DNA from: Acanthaster planci
Lineage: Eukaryota; Echinodermata; Asteroidea; Valvatida; Acanthasteridae
Reading direction: 5' to 3'
Length of the DNA stretch: 64,000 nucleotides
NCBI RefSeq assembly: GCF_001949145.1
Contig: NW_019091507.1
Span: 168,396 to 232,395 of the forward strand
Below the pieces are notes generated by a model, which saw nothing but the letters and a program-made list of their open reading frames with translations, was not told the origin of the DNA and made no database searches. The position numbers and the translations under genes were made by a program. Shown piece by piece: positions 27,701-34,400 of the stretch (position 1 is the stretch's first letter; the number at the start of each line of letters is the position of its first letter).

Positions 27701-28043
27701 GTGCTTGGTGCCTGTTTATGAATGCAGTTGGCATGTCTTTTTTTATGCACGTTTTGTCTGGATAGTAATTGCGGAATATTACAACAAATAGTGTAAGCCT
27801 ATTTTAAAAAGAAAGCTAGGCCCTTATCCTTATTCGGCAGCAATTGCCGAATTGCAGAATAATGATAACACGGTACTGTAGCGATGTGTTTGCAGTTCAT
27901 GACTCGCGCATATTAATACTTTTGAACCCTAGGAATTTATATCAGATAATAAAGGGACTGGAAAACCAAACATCTTAACGGGTGATATTCCAACCCAGAT
28001 CACAGACACTGAAGGTGAGGGCAGCACCACTGCCCCAACCTGA
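610..28043 (+). CDS. Gene A: giant single-pass membrane protein with FN3-like, cadherin-like and EGF modules (5' partial, 35 exons)
   Basis: Joined from 35 exons listed separately; about 2,345 residues in the window, ending at a TGA at 28041-28043. All exon phases agree if the N at 6967 is an extra base. In window residue numbers: FN3-like modules 1-770; cysteine-containing lectin-like middle 770-1170; FN3-like modules 1170-1490; basic cleavage motifs RRRKRS near 1544 and GRKRRA near 1730; cadherin-like region 1780-1966; two EGF-like modules 2010-2095; transmembrane helix about 2100-2124; cytoplasmic tail 2130-2345. The order implies a type I surface protein; adhesion or recognition is inference from domain content only. 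Not recognised as a named gene. The 5' exons and any signal peptide lie left of the window. Introns not described separately hold nothing I could recognise. Confidence 0.85.
1371..1548 (+). CDS. Gene A exon 2, FN3-like module N-terminal half
   Basis: Acceptor CACTAG, donor AAAG/GTTTGT; phase 0 in, 1 out. Contains the module core W-T-D-F-x-D-x-E-S and FRFLVGTTRG, equivalent to W-x-G-F-x-D-x-E-S and YEWAVGT in other modules. Confidence 0.85.
2457..3161 (+). CDS. Gene A exon 3, long exon spanning about two FN3-like modules
   Basis: 705 bases, phase 1 in and out. Contains VYYVTVEAFNAV, IDDTPP, a cysteine pair insert (CTNEEKC...GEC), ILWHPFTDEE, YEVALGTTPGG, VYATVRGYNEAGL and DDVDFQTS. The internal GTGAGT at 2626 is coding, since the frame runs through it. 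Confidence 0.88.
3383..3652 (+). CDS. Gene A exon 4, FN3-like module junction
   Basis: Phase 1 in and out; donor CACAG/GTATGT. Carries ETYYTIVRATNALGL, SDGITV and the start of the next module ISANWRGFG. Confidence 0.87.
4100..4372 (+). CDS. Gene A exon 5, FN3-like module
   Basis: Phase 1 in and out; acceptor CATCCAG. Encodes YYEAAVGTDRRYP, TFTNLDL and STYYVTVRAHS, the C-terminal half of a module. Confidence 0.88.
4721..5011 (+). CDS. Gene A exon 6, divergent FN3-like module
   Basis: Phase 1 in and out; acceptor TATTTAG, donor GTGG/GTGAGT. Encodes VGLKWAKFES and SSYYTTVVG; loop regions differ from the repeat consensus. Confidence 0.87.
5099..5202 (+). CDS. Gene A exon 7, module linker
   Basis: Phase 1 in, 0 out; acceptor CCCTCCAG after a clear pyrimidine tract. 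Encodes MNEGGQCNSSTSYF and VDVTPPVEG, an inter-module linker. Confidence 0.82.
6092..6307 (+). CDS. Gene A exon 8, FN3-like module core
   Basis: Exactly 72 codons, phase 0 in and out. Contains VVWEDYRDDESGIKSF, matching the W-x-G-F-x-D-x-E-S-G-I-x-x-F consensus, and FTFVDLNLQ. Confidence 0.87.
6966..7132 (+). CDS. Gene A exon 9, FN3-like module end with an assembly N that breaks the frame
   Basis: Acceptor CCCAACAG. The previous exon ends in phase 0, but the N at 6967 leaves the exon one base too long; removing it gives ACT-TAC (T-Y) followed by FVQLSAVNYAG, the expected YYVTV-type strand. Ends phase 1. The N is therefore probably a spurious inserted base, not a real frameshift. Confidence 0.8.
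7777..7925 (+). CDS. Gene A exon 10, start of cysteine-containing middle region
   Basis: Phase 1 in, 0 out. Encodes LSNPVGPPCPLRDVPFTDP and WDLEYQTQ. This leaves the FN3-like repeat pattern; no family recognised. Confidence 0.8.
8063..8179 (+). CDS. Gene A exon 11, middle region
   Basis: 39 codons, phase 0 in and out; acceptor TGTCCAG, donor GAG/GTCAGT (C at donor +3). Encodes VFTSDESGTLKMERD and GAYIINAQIV, a beta-rich segment without a recognised family. Confidence 0.78.
8206..8531 (+). mobile_element. MITE family A, copy 1 (gene A intron)
   Basis: Inverted ends: TTTTGCGAGTTAACTTTGAA at the left, complement of ATTTAACTCGGAAAGTCTT at the right, about 40 bp each. The interior includes TATGTAACTAAGCGAAAGAT and CACGAGATACAG, shared in reverse orientation with 57108-57460. 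Small and without coding capacity. Confidence 0.75.
9043..9198 (+). CDS. Gene A exon 12, middle region with Cys motif
   Basis: 52 codons, phase 0 in and out; donor CAG/GTAAGT. Encodes SILFWDGPDRTVGEFDFG and a CQCC motif. An in-frame ATG at 9016 precedes the acceptor and is intronic. Confidence 0.82.
9799..10093 (+). CDS. Gene A exon 13, Cys cluster and Ser/Thr-rich linker
   Basis: Phase 0 in, 1 out; donor CCAA/GTAAG. Starts with CPQCDCEDF, followed by a Ser/Thr/Glu-rich stretch with NST and NTT sequons (likely flexible and glycosylated), then DADGDSVSDDESGRW, an acidic DxDxDxxSxDE run that resembles a calcium-binding loop. Confidence 0.85.
10265..10416 (+). CDS. Gene A exon 14, middle region beta-sandwich-like
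   Basis: Phase 1 in, 0 out. Encodes AVLWCRYFEDGWPM and HYSVHFKVMPFDAQ. With the next exon it reads like a lectin-type jelly roll, by inspection only. Confidence 0.8.
10732..10910 (+). CDS. Gene A exon 15, lectin-like segment
   Basis: Phase 0 in, 2 out; acceptor TGTTGCAG. Encodes WSFEVYVDGNLLSSL, then KLILHVFNQDSY, a pattern seen in concanavalin-like domains (substrate-strand W-x-F-x-V-Y-V-D-G). Family assignment is tentative. Confidence 0.82.
11033..11162 (+). CDS. Gene A exon 16, return to FN3-like pattern
   Basis: Phase 2 in, 0 out; donor GAG/GTAAGG. Encodes YFAGVGSVAGATDIVPFRE, equivalent to YEWAVGTxPGxxDVxPF of the repeats. Confidence 0.83.
11526..11736 (+). CDS. Gene A exon 17, Cys-rich loop and FN3-like strands
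   Basis: Phase 0 in, 1 out. Begins with ARPCVPCINPCDRYQCDPSC, five cysteines in 17 residues, then ITFTLTNLSL and several N-glycosylation sequons (NLS, NET, NAT). Confidence 0.84.
11811..12660 (-). mobile_element. LINE (L2/CR1-like non-LTR retrotransposon) 3' fragment
   Basis: On the minus strand an open frame at 12446-12126 encodes the C-terminal part of a non-LTR reverse transcriptase: LQKTAAKIIT, HWLPICQRVEFKILL and YKALQGQTP, the conserved end of L2/CR1/jockey-type RTs. Upstream frame 12694-12443 and downstream frame 12262-12068 continue the similarity with frameshifts (WLQFCGKHSP corresponds to the usual LWNSLP end). The 3' side ends in an A/T-rich tail near 11811-11860. Truncated and broken, so inactive. 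It sits antisense in the 3.1-kb intron between exons 17 and 18 of gene A. Confidence 0.85.
12661..14874. other. Remainder of the 3.1-kb intron of gene A
   Basis: No exon needed: exon 17 (G) and exon 18 (TG) join as one valine codon. The stretch 12720-13450 is more GC-rich than its surroundings and may be another old repeat, but I could not identify one. Confidence 0.4.
14875..15071 (+). CDS. Gene A exon 18, FN3-like module junction
   Basis: Phase 1 in, 0 out; acceptor CTGCACAG. Joins the previous exon as FFVTVKSFLGNGKS, then IDDTRPELDV and VLWSFVDTES of the next module. Confidence 0.85.
16272..16455 (+). CDS. Gene A exon 19, FN3-like module
   Basis: Phase 0 in, 1 out; acceptor CTTTCAG. Encodes YWAIGTSRGTTDLQDFVNVG and TTYYVTLKAVNGAGLET, close to consensus. 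A decayed partial copy lies just downstream at 16507-16558. Confidence 0.88.
16507..16558 (+). pseudogene. Decayed partial duplicate of gene A exon 19
   Basis: About 39 of 50 bases match 16403-16454 by eye, encoding TLKAVNVAGLEMIV then a stop. It has no usable splice sites in frame and lies in the following intron: a relic of a local exon duplication. Confidence 0.6.
16908..17078 (+). CDS. Gene A exon 20, module junction
   Basis: Phase 1 in and out. Encodes GVTVLLEEPTADDV and ASWSKPEDESIVRY, the start of the next module core. Confidence 0.83.
18211..18433 (+). CDS. Gene A exon 21, last FN3-like module and following segment
   Basis: Phase 1 in, 2 out; acceptor CTTTTAG. Joins as RYEYCVSSSAELLDDVVP (consensus YEWAVGT...DVVP), then MIVVRAGDREERFNI. 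Confidence 0.83.
18884..18963 (+). CDS. Gene A exon 22, small Cys-containing exon
   Basis: Phase 2 in, 1 out; donor GG/GTCAGT. Encodes CLHTWMRMCNQAMLCVTVSA. Confidence 0.75.
19095..19220 (+). CDS. Gene A exon 23, first basic cleavage motif
   Basis: Phase 1 in and out. Encodes LTSSASQRRRKRSTGNHFD: RRKR/S fits the R-X-K/R-R furin-type consensus. The frame is fixed by both neighbours (VSAATTTILG before, TSGGLHQGGSL after). Confidence 0.8.
19886..20036 (+). CDS. Gene A exon 24
   Basis: Phase 1 in, 2 out; acceptor CTTTCAG, donor AAAG/GTAAGC. Encodes GLHQGGSLILGLLDANRT; beta-rich, unassigned. Confidence 0.83.
20390..20532 (+). CDS. Gene A exon 25
   Basis: Phase 2 in, 1 out; acceptor TTCCCTTAG. 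Encodes FVYEPTFYVASLG, MTITITLGTPGN and PRLIYWDT; extracellular beta-rich segment, unassigned. Confidence 0.85.
21209..21378 (+). CDS. Gene A exon 26
   Basis: Phase 1 in, 0 out. The acceptor CCCAAAAG is weak but is the only one that keeps frame with exon 25. Encodes EAGPYTSPIP, then FEWRDAAKTCSDVD. Confidence 0.7.
21723..21927 (+). CDS. Gene A exon 27, second basic cleavage motif and start of cadherin-like region
   Basis: Phase 0 in, 1 out. Encodes VCSTRAPVSAPSAAGRKRRA: RKRR/A is a second furin-type site, followed by FALAVVLNAIPNDPP, the usual start of a cadherin-like repeat. Confidence 0.87.
22292..22459 (+). CDS. Gene A exon 28, cadherin-like repeat
   Basis: Phase 1 in and out. Encodes EDEGTLQYTFQASDAEDD (exon junction included) and TATITKDGKFSFTPCADC, matching the D-x-E-x-D and F-x-Y/F-x-P pattern of tandem cadherin-like (Cadherin_5/tandem-95) repeats. 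Confidence 0.87.
23059..23201 (+). CDS. Gene A exon 29, cadherin-like repeat end
   Basis: Phase 1 in, 0 out; acceptor CTTCCATAG. Encodes VNITIEIRPVNDNPVL; VNDNP is the calcium-binding linker motif of cadherin-like repeats. Confidence 0.87.
23921..24160 (+). CDS. Gene A exon 30, second cadherin-like repeat
   Basis: 80 codons, phase 0 in and out. Encodes VAELGAYDVDTNDNLTI, again the D-x-D-x-N-D-N-L core. Confidence 0.87.
24484..24655 (+). CDS. Gene A exon 31, repeat end and start of EGF 1
   Basis: Phase 0 in, 1 out. Encodes FTYAPYPNYHGRDSFLVLVE, the closing strand of the cadherin-like repeat, then NPCINGGIC, the first cysteines of an EGF-like module. Confidence 0.88.
25126..25348 (+). CDS. 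Gene A exon 32, EGF-like modules 1 and 2
   Basis: Phase 1 in, 2 out; acceptor TACACAG. Encodes YSCLCQSGWVGDICE (end of EGF 1), then IDYDECQSTPC...CACP, an EGF module with the D-x-D-E-C start typical of calcium-binding EGFs. Confidence 0.9.
25650..25745 (+). CDS. Gene A exon 33, transmembrane helix
   Basis: Phase 2 in and out. Encodes VIIGFASCLFGLLTVAVMV then FCFCKKKYGKK: about 24 hydrophobic residues followed by a basic stop-transfer cluster. Confidence 0.92.
26560..27097 (+). CDS. Gene A exon 34, cytoplasmic tail
   Basis: Phase 2 in, 0 out; acceptor AACAACAG, donor GAG/GTAGGC. Encodes 179 residues rich in Ser, Asp/Glu and Pro: ESDDDQLEP, ENLTFEDSSG, KKRPWSRLSRSN, SPPVSPKMW. Probably unstructured, with many possible phosphorylation sites. 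No kinase or adaptor domain seen. Confidence 0.88.
27098..27190 (+). other. Possible alternative C-terminus by read-through of exon 34
   Basis: If the exon 34 donor is not used, the frame continues about 30 codons to TAA at 27188-27190, and an AATAAA lies at 27562-27567. This would give a shorter alternative tail. No transcript evidence. Confidence 0.25.
27933..28043 (+). CDS. Gene A exon 35, terminal coding exon
   Basis: Phase 0 in; acceptor AACCCTAG. Encodes 36 residues (begins EFISDNKGTG, ends STTAPT) and a TGA stop. The end is not a PDZ-binding type. Confidence 0.8.
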   Translation, partial: EFISDNKGTGKPNILTGDIPTQITDTEGEGSTTAPT

Positions 28044-31000
28044 TCCCGGTGCATTACCTTATGTTAAGGGTAATTTCAGAAACTAGGGGTCCATTTCTTT
28101 TCGTGTTCTTGTCACGTCTGACATTTGATTTTTGTAAGTTCAGAACACATTCTCTGCAAATTACCTGTTAATCAAACAGTAATAGTTTGAAAACATTCCG
28201 GGGATATTTCCGTGTCAAATAGCAACGGTCAGATATAACAGGGACACAAAAATGCCACACTTTTGGACCCCTTATTTCTGGAATTACCCATATCCGGGAT
28301 GAGAACTCCGTCTTAAAGGGAGCAGACCGACATATTGCGATGGATTTTCACAATGTCTAGGCCTATCCTGTGGAAAAGTAGAGGTGTTTGGATGAAAGTT
28401 TCTAACTTCATTTGAAAAAAGGACGATCGTTTGAGAAAAACAAATACACACAACTCCCAACCCCAGCTCAAAGCCTAGATACACACAGTCACACAGTGTC
28501 TTGAGTGAGTTGTCAATGTGGTTCGTGACATGAGCCACAGTTAAATTACAGTCTGTTTGAGGTGGCAGCTGAAGAGGGGGCTCAGGCTGGATAGTCCAGT
28601 CCGCACAGTTCCAGCACGATATTTTATAGAGTTAAGCAAATTGCGTACATGCTTTCACTTTTATTTCTTTGACCAAAAGCTGGTCCAAGCAAGTGTCACG
28701 GTGAAAAACTCTACATCGTTTTTCGTTTTTGATGAATTTCGTTTGTTTTTGAATTTCGTTTCTTCTGTACCATCCAGCTCCCAGGGTCAACGGTTAGCCT
28801 TACTGACAACGAGCAAATCCTCCAGGATGTCGACGAAACAATTATGTAATGACCCACCGTGACTGTCTGCTAGCTATCGCTCTTTGCTTGGCATGGCTTC
28901 GAGGCTTAAAAACCAACTCAGATTAAACAATACCTAATTTTCATGCACACGAAGGCAACATTTCCTTGGATAAGCTTCCTATATCTGTGTCTGATTATCA
29001 ATAACAAAATTCAAGGGTGTTATCTTAAATCCGGCATTTGTTTACACAAAACTGCCCGAAAGACTTCCTAATAATGACACTGTAAACCTTACTCGCTCTT
29101 TGCTAGATGTTGTATAGTGCAGTATAAACAGCATACTGATTAATAAAAACATGAAGTGGGCTATTTTCCAAAGGTATGCACCGATTTTACTAAAGGAGTT
29201 TGGATTTTTCTTGAGCTCTGTACTTGGTGCATCTTTGTTAACTTGTGTCACGGACATTAAAGGTAGACCTATTGAAAAAAAATGGAGCAGGAGCCTGCAA
29301 CTGATGCACATAAAGACAACAATCAATCTTTAAAAATTTTGACGATATTTTCCGGCTGAAACTGGATAACTACGTGACCGATATGAAAATAATTGCAACC
29401 ATGAAGAAAATCCTCCGTACCGGCAATGAAAGTTTTGGCCCAATTTACCATGTGAAGATTTTTACTGCCTTCATCTGCCACCCCGCATATGCAAGAAATT
29501 TATACCAGTTGCCAAGGAGTGAATTCAAGGTGCGCAAGATCACTAGAGACATGCTGTACTTCGCGTTTGTGCTAAAAAAGTCTTATTTACCCAGATTTTA
29601 TTACCCTGTTGCTGTGAGTGTAAACACAGATGATTCTGTAATTTTAAGTGTTTAGCATGAATACTCTGAAATATAAAACTTTGTGAACTGCAGTAAGCAG
29701 GAGTTCTCTTACTTTAGTACGGCTTTTGTCAAATGTTTAATACTCAGAATTAGAAATACAAGCGCCCATTAAAATATGTTGATCCTTTACGCCAAAAATG
29801 AACTATTTTACTGTTAGAAATGCTTCCAATCATTCACCAGCTCTGACCAGATTTATTCTTTGACGAACATCATGCATCACATGTCATTTCTGTTAAGCCT
29901 TACAAGTTATGTGGAAGTGGTTGTAGGCCTGTGTATTCTGTGCTTAGAGCTCCGAAGGAATGTTGTGTCGACCGTTCATTACAGAATACGCAGTAATGGG
30001 ATGTACACAGATGGGAGTCTTTTCAAACAACTGAAAAATGAAATTCTGTCTGAAACCTAGGTCGAACTTTCACAAAGTTGCAAGTGCATTGCTTACGTTC
30101 ATGTATCAAAAATTTGTATGAGATTTATTGAGGTGAAGTTTTGACATGTATACTCAGATTGAGGAATAAACACTTTTTGCAAGCATAATGATGGCTTTGG
30201 GTTTTTTTAGCAGTTCAAGTTTCTGATCCCGTTCTCGACGACTCGAAAATTTAGTTCTCGTATGGTTGGACGTGGAATCGGTAGGATTTTCAAGTTTGTG
30301 GATGTGGTTACTGGTTATGTTTCCCCCTAAGCGGAAACTTCTAACCTTGACCTCAGGCAAATCCGGGTTTATATGAGCTGGTCAACAGCTTAATTGTATA
30401 CGGTGAACGAGTAGGCGTACATTTTTTTACAGGTTTGCACAACTTGTCGGCCGTAAGTGGTCCTTTAATTTTGGGGTGGGGTTGGGGTGCCAGTCGGGTG
30501 GAGTTGAACGAGACAGGCTAAAGTCCAGTGTCGTATCTATGTGCATAATTCAAACGGCAAGTGTATGTCAAATTGCTTTTATCGTGAAATGTTGCAGTGT
30601 TGCTGTGCGGCTCTTTCCGACCAAATCAGCAGAGATGAAAACTGTTGGCAAAAAATCCCCGAGGGTATTAAATGTAAAAAAGGATGCAATCCTAGGCCTA
30701 TGTAAAGTGAGTGTGTTTTATCAAATGCGAGGATAAAGTTGAGCTATACTGCTTCGGAAACGTTTGCATTGTACCGGTACAGCATGGATGGAGCAGGTTG
30801 ATGGTTTACTTTTGCTGCTTTAAAATTGGGCCAATTTTTCCCCGGTACCATACTTTGCCTAGGGCACAGCAGGAAGTCCAGTTTCATAGAACCAAAGGGT
30901 CGTGTAACAGGGAAAAATCCGTAAACTGAAGGAAGTAGGATGAACAATATACACGTGCAACACTGAGCCCTTTGCACTTGGCATGAAACCAGAAAGCGAA

Positions 31001-31050
31001 GGTTAAAAAAAAAGAAAAGAAAAAGGAGACCTAGCTTGGAGTGGTGGAAG
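28044..31050. other. Presumed 3' UTR of gene A and intergenic spacer
   Basis: No convincing coding exon. Possible polyadenylation signals AATAAA at 29142-29147 and 30165-30170. Short open frames (for example 29374-29655) lack family features. Confidence 0.5.
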
Positions 31051-31057
31051 TATAAAA
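31051..31057 (+). promoter_or_regulatory. TATA-box-like element upstream of gene B
   Basis: TATAAAA, about 370 bases before the gene B start codon, in a stretch leading to the signal-peptide exon. Position and match only; the start of transcription is not known. Confidence 0.25.
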
Positions 31058-31428
31058 CCCGGCTTGTTTGCCGGAACTTATAAACTTGATATAGTTTTCC
31101 TTTTACACCCTTTACCAAACACCTGCTGAGAGCGTTTGTGCAGTCGTGACTGAGCTGGGGAAACAGAAATCTGGTTACTTATTTGCAGTTGTAAGACGAA
31201 TGTTGTCTTTTTTTTGTGGAATTATAACATTAATTGGGTTTAATTGGCCAGTTGATAACCATTGAGTGATGATGCTCCACCCGGACAACGGATTCTTTTA
31301 GCCAGCGAGCAGAGATTCTGCAAGCCGACTTACGCTACCCGTCTTACCAGGAAGTAACTTCGGTGCAAATATCTCAAAAAGCTTTGGGTCCATAACCGGA
31401 GGATTATTAGTCTGCAAACACGGCCACC

Positions 31429-31484
31429 ATGTTGAAGCTCGGCTGTATAATACTCGTCGTGGTTATGAATTTGCCACGTTCAAA
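31429..31484 (+). CDS. Gene B exon 1, signal peptide
   Basis: GCCACCATG Kozak start; encodes MLKLGCIILVVVMNLPRSK, a typical signal peptide; donor AAA/GTAAGT, phase 2 out. Confidence 0.85.
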
Positions 31485-34400
31485 GTAAGTACTTCGTTCG
31501 TTGATCACAAAAGGTACATTTTTCCTTGCATCGGGGGAAAATCAGAAACAGTCAGGAACTCATTAGGCCTACTCAAAAACTTTCTGGGACACTCGGAAAC
31601 TCATGTGCAAAGGACTGCGCACTGGGCGTGAAAAGGGATGGATACATTCGCATGAGGGAAATATACCTGATGTTTTGACTGGATGAAAAGTCGGCCTCTA
31701 AAATGTATTAACTGTACGCCTAATACGATGCCCTTGTGTTTCAAAGAGGGCTGCATATAATTCATATCTATTTTCACTCCTGTTTGTTCTGCATTTAAGA
31801 AGCCTCTATACGGTCCTGTTAAAGGCAAACATCTAATTGCGGTTCAATATGTTTAATTAAAGTTTTATTGTTATGTTCAGATATTTCGCAGAGTCTTTCA
31901 TCGGTATGTTGTAGTAGGCTCCAACTTGATGCATTGTTTCTATTTTCCGAAAGAGCTACTGTTTGTGGTTACTCGTGCCCCCAGCGCTACACAACGAAGT
32001 GTGGATTTCTTAACTTGAAACGCTGTACAAGATACAGGTAAGTCCTCGCTCTGGCCGTTTCACGCCCGGCGTACCGAACCATGTACAAACTTGAGACACG
32101 ACCGTATTTTAATTAACAGGCCACATCTCAGCCCGGTAGTTTCTAGGGTTATTTACTGGCCACGCCTCAGCCCCGTAGCTATAGGCTTATACTGGCCACG
32201 CCTCAGTCCCGTACCTACTAGGGTTATTTACTAATTGCCACTCCCCAGTCCGTACCTTCTAGGGTAATTTACTGGCCACGCCTCAGTCCTGTAGCAGCTT
32301 AGCCCCTCAAATGTGTGGTACGGACTCTCACTCCCGATCCATCCGTAATGGATCGGGAGCCGAGTGAGAGTCCGTGCCACACTAATGGGGCTAGTAGCAG
32401 CTAGGGTTATTTATTGGCCACGCCTCGGCCTCGTAGCTGCCAGGCATTTTATTTGCCACGTCTCAGTCTTGTAGGGATATCCTTGTGCGGCGAAGACAAA
32501 TCACAAAAGGCAGCTACCGGGTGCTTGTAGTGGTACTTGTAGGCCCAATTAAAATTAAATTAAACAAGGACTGTTAAAAACGGCCCCCATTTGCTTTTGG
32601 TCATTTCACTGTTCCCATTGGGAAAAGACCTCCGTGTGTGGGATTGCTGATGCCAAACCAGTCCCCCCCCCGAAGAGCAACTGATCACTAAGACGTATAA
32701 TTTCATCAAAAAGTTGAACACCCCCCCCCCCACACACACACACCTTGAATTCTCGTGAAAAGTGCCCGTATATTTTGTGCAGGGATCGAACCTGCAACAG
32801 GTGTTGCACTGGCTGGACTGGAGACGTCTCAACAAATTGCAACACCGGTGAGTGTGGCCAGATAAGGAAGGAAGCAAACCGTGCTGTACTACCTCCATTC
32901 GTTATGATTTTTCACTCTGACGGAAATGTAAAAGGGGGTACAAAGAGCAACCCAATTAATTGTGATCGAGGCAGGGTAAAAGTTACTTTTCCTCGCCGAA
33001 TTTGGTAAGTTTTGTTGAGGTTTCTGGATTCGTACCGTACAGCATGTACATGTGCATGTACACATATGGTATCTACAGTATCTGCAGGGAGGTCGGTCAC
33101 TTCGCCCCGTTTCCATTCAGTTCTTCCCACTCCCATTTCGCCCCATTTCAAATTCTCCCCGCTGATTATCATTTATTCCATTCTTTCACTAGTTTTAGCA
33201 TGAACAGAGATGCAACAAATATAGAAACTTCTATTGTTAAGTGTTGGATTGCCCAGCTAAGGCAAATGTCAGTTCTGTAGGTCTAGGCCACCTACATGTA
33301 CAGTATGTACATGTACATGTATGACATCACGTTCGACAGTTCGCCGGGCATTTCCTTCTTTCTCTAGGATAGGCTCGAGTACTGTGCATTCATTGTCATG
33401 AAATCTAAATAACAAAACATGTCCTCTGGGAGGGCGCTCCACGCAGGCCCTCTATAAATGTTTCCTATTTCTGACCTAAGGATTAATTGTATCTCTCTGT
33501 AGTCTGTAAGACACCAGCATTGCCAGTCACCAAGCAGAGATACTCATGAGTGCTCTATACCAGTGTGTGGCTCTATGGATATTCCAGTATAGACCGATTT
33601 AACCTCATGATGAAACTCGAAAGCACTATACATTGGTGGACCTGGCATCAAAGAGTACTTTGGATCCTATTTTAAGTGCCACAGGTAAAAATCAAATATA
33701 GCCTCCTGAGACTCGTGAGTGCTATATTGGAAACCAACCACTACGTGGATGCGGTGGAGTGAATAGGGTGGCGATGAGCAAAATGTTTAAATGGATTAAC
33801 CCTTAGATTGGCTGTGACAGAATGATTGCTCAATGCTCAGCATCCTGACGCACAGTTCGCAACTCTCAGTGGCTGAAAGTTCAATAGTTGCATAGAATTT
33901 GCATCATTTGCCCTTTCACACTTTGAATAATTATCCCTATAGAGTACCAAAGTGTGACATCACTGTGAACCAGAAGTGCAGTACAAACAAATGGAGTACG
34001 CACACGTGTTGGTTCACGCGCTGGTTCTCGCCGTAATGCCTTTTACACATAGAATTGTGCACAGAGTTGTGGACAAGACTTCTGGGCAGAAACCCACGAC
34101 ACTTAACCTACATGTAGGTGTTTTCTAAGTAAATTAATTCTACAAAAATGTCTTTGCTTCATTTCACTTTTTAGGATTTCTGATGGCTAATAATACATTT
34201 TAAGGGAAATAGTGTTTTCCATATATGGAACTCTTTCTCAACACCTTGCCTTCCAAGTTTGCCTTAATTAACGTGCACCACTGTATTTACATGTACATCC
34301 TGATCAATATTGGACATGCATGTGTACATGTGTATAACCCCCCCCCAACAAAACAAAAAGCAAGTTTAAATCTAATGCAAGAGAGGTGATTTTTGAAACA

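Noticed and set aside
29374-29655. 93-residue open frame in the spacer
   Set aside because: No signal, domain or splice context; it falls in the presumed 3' UTR of gene A.
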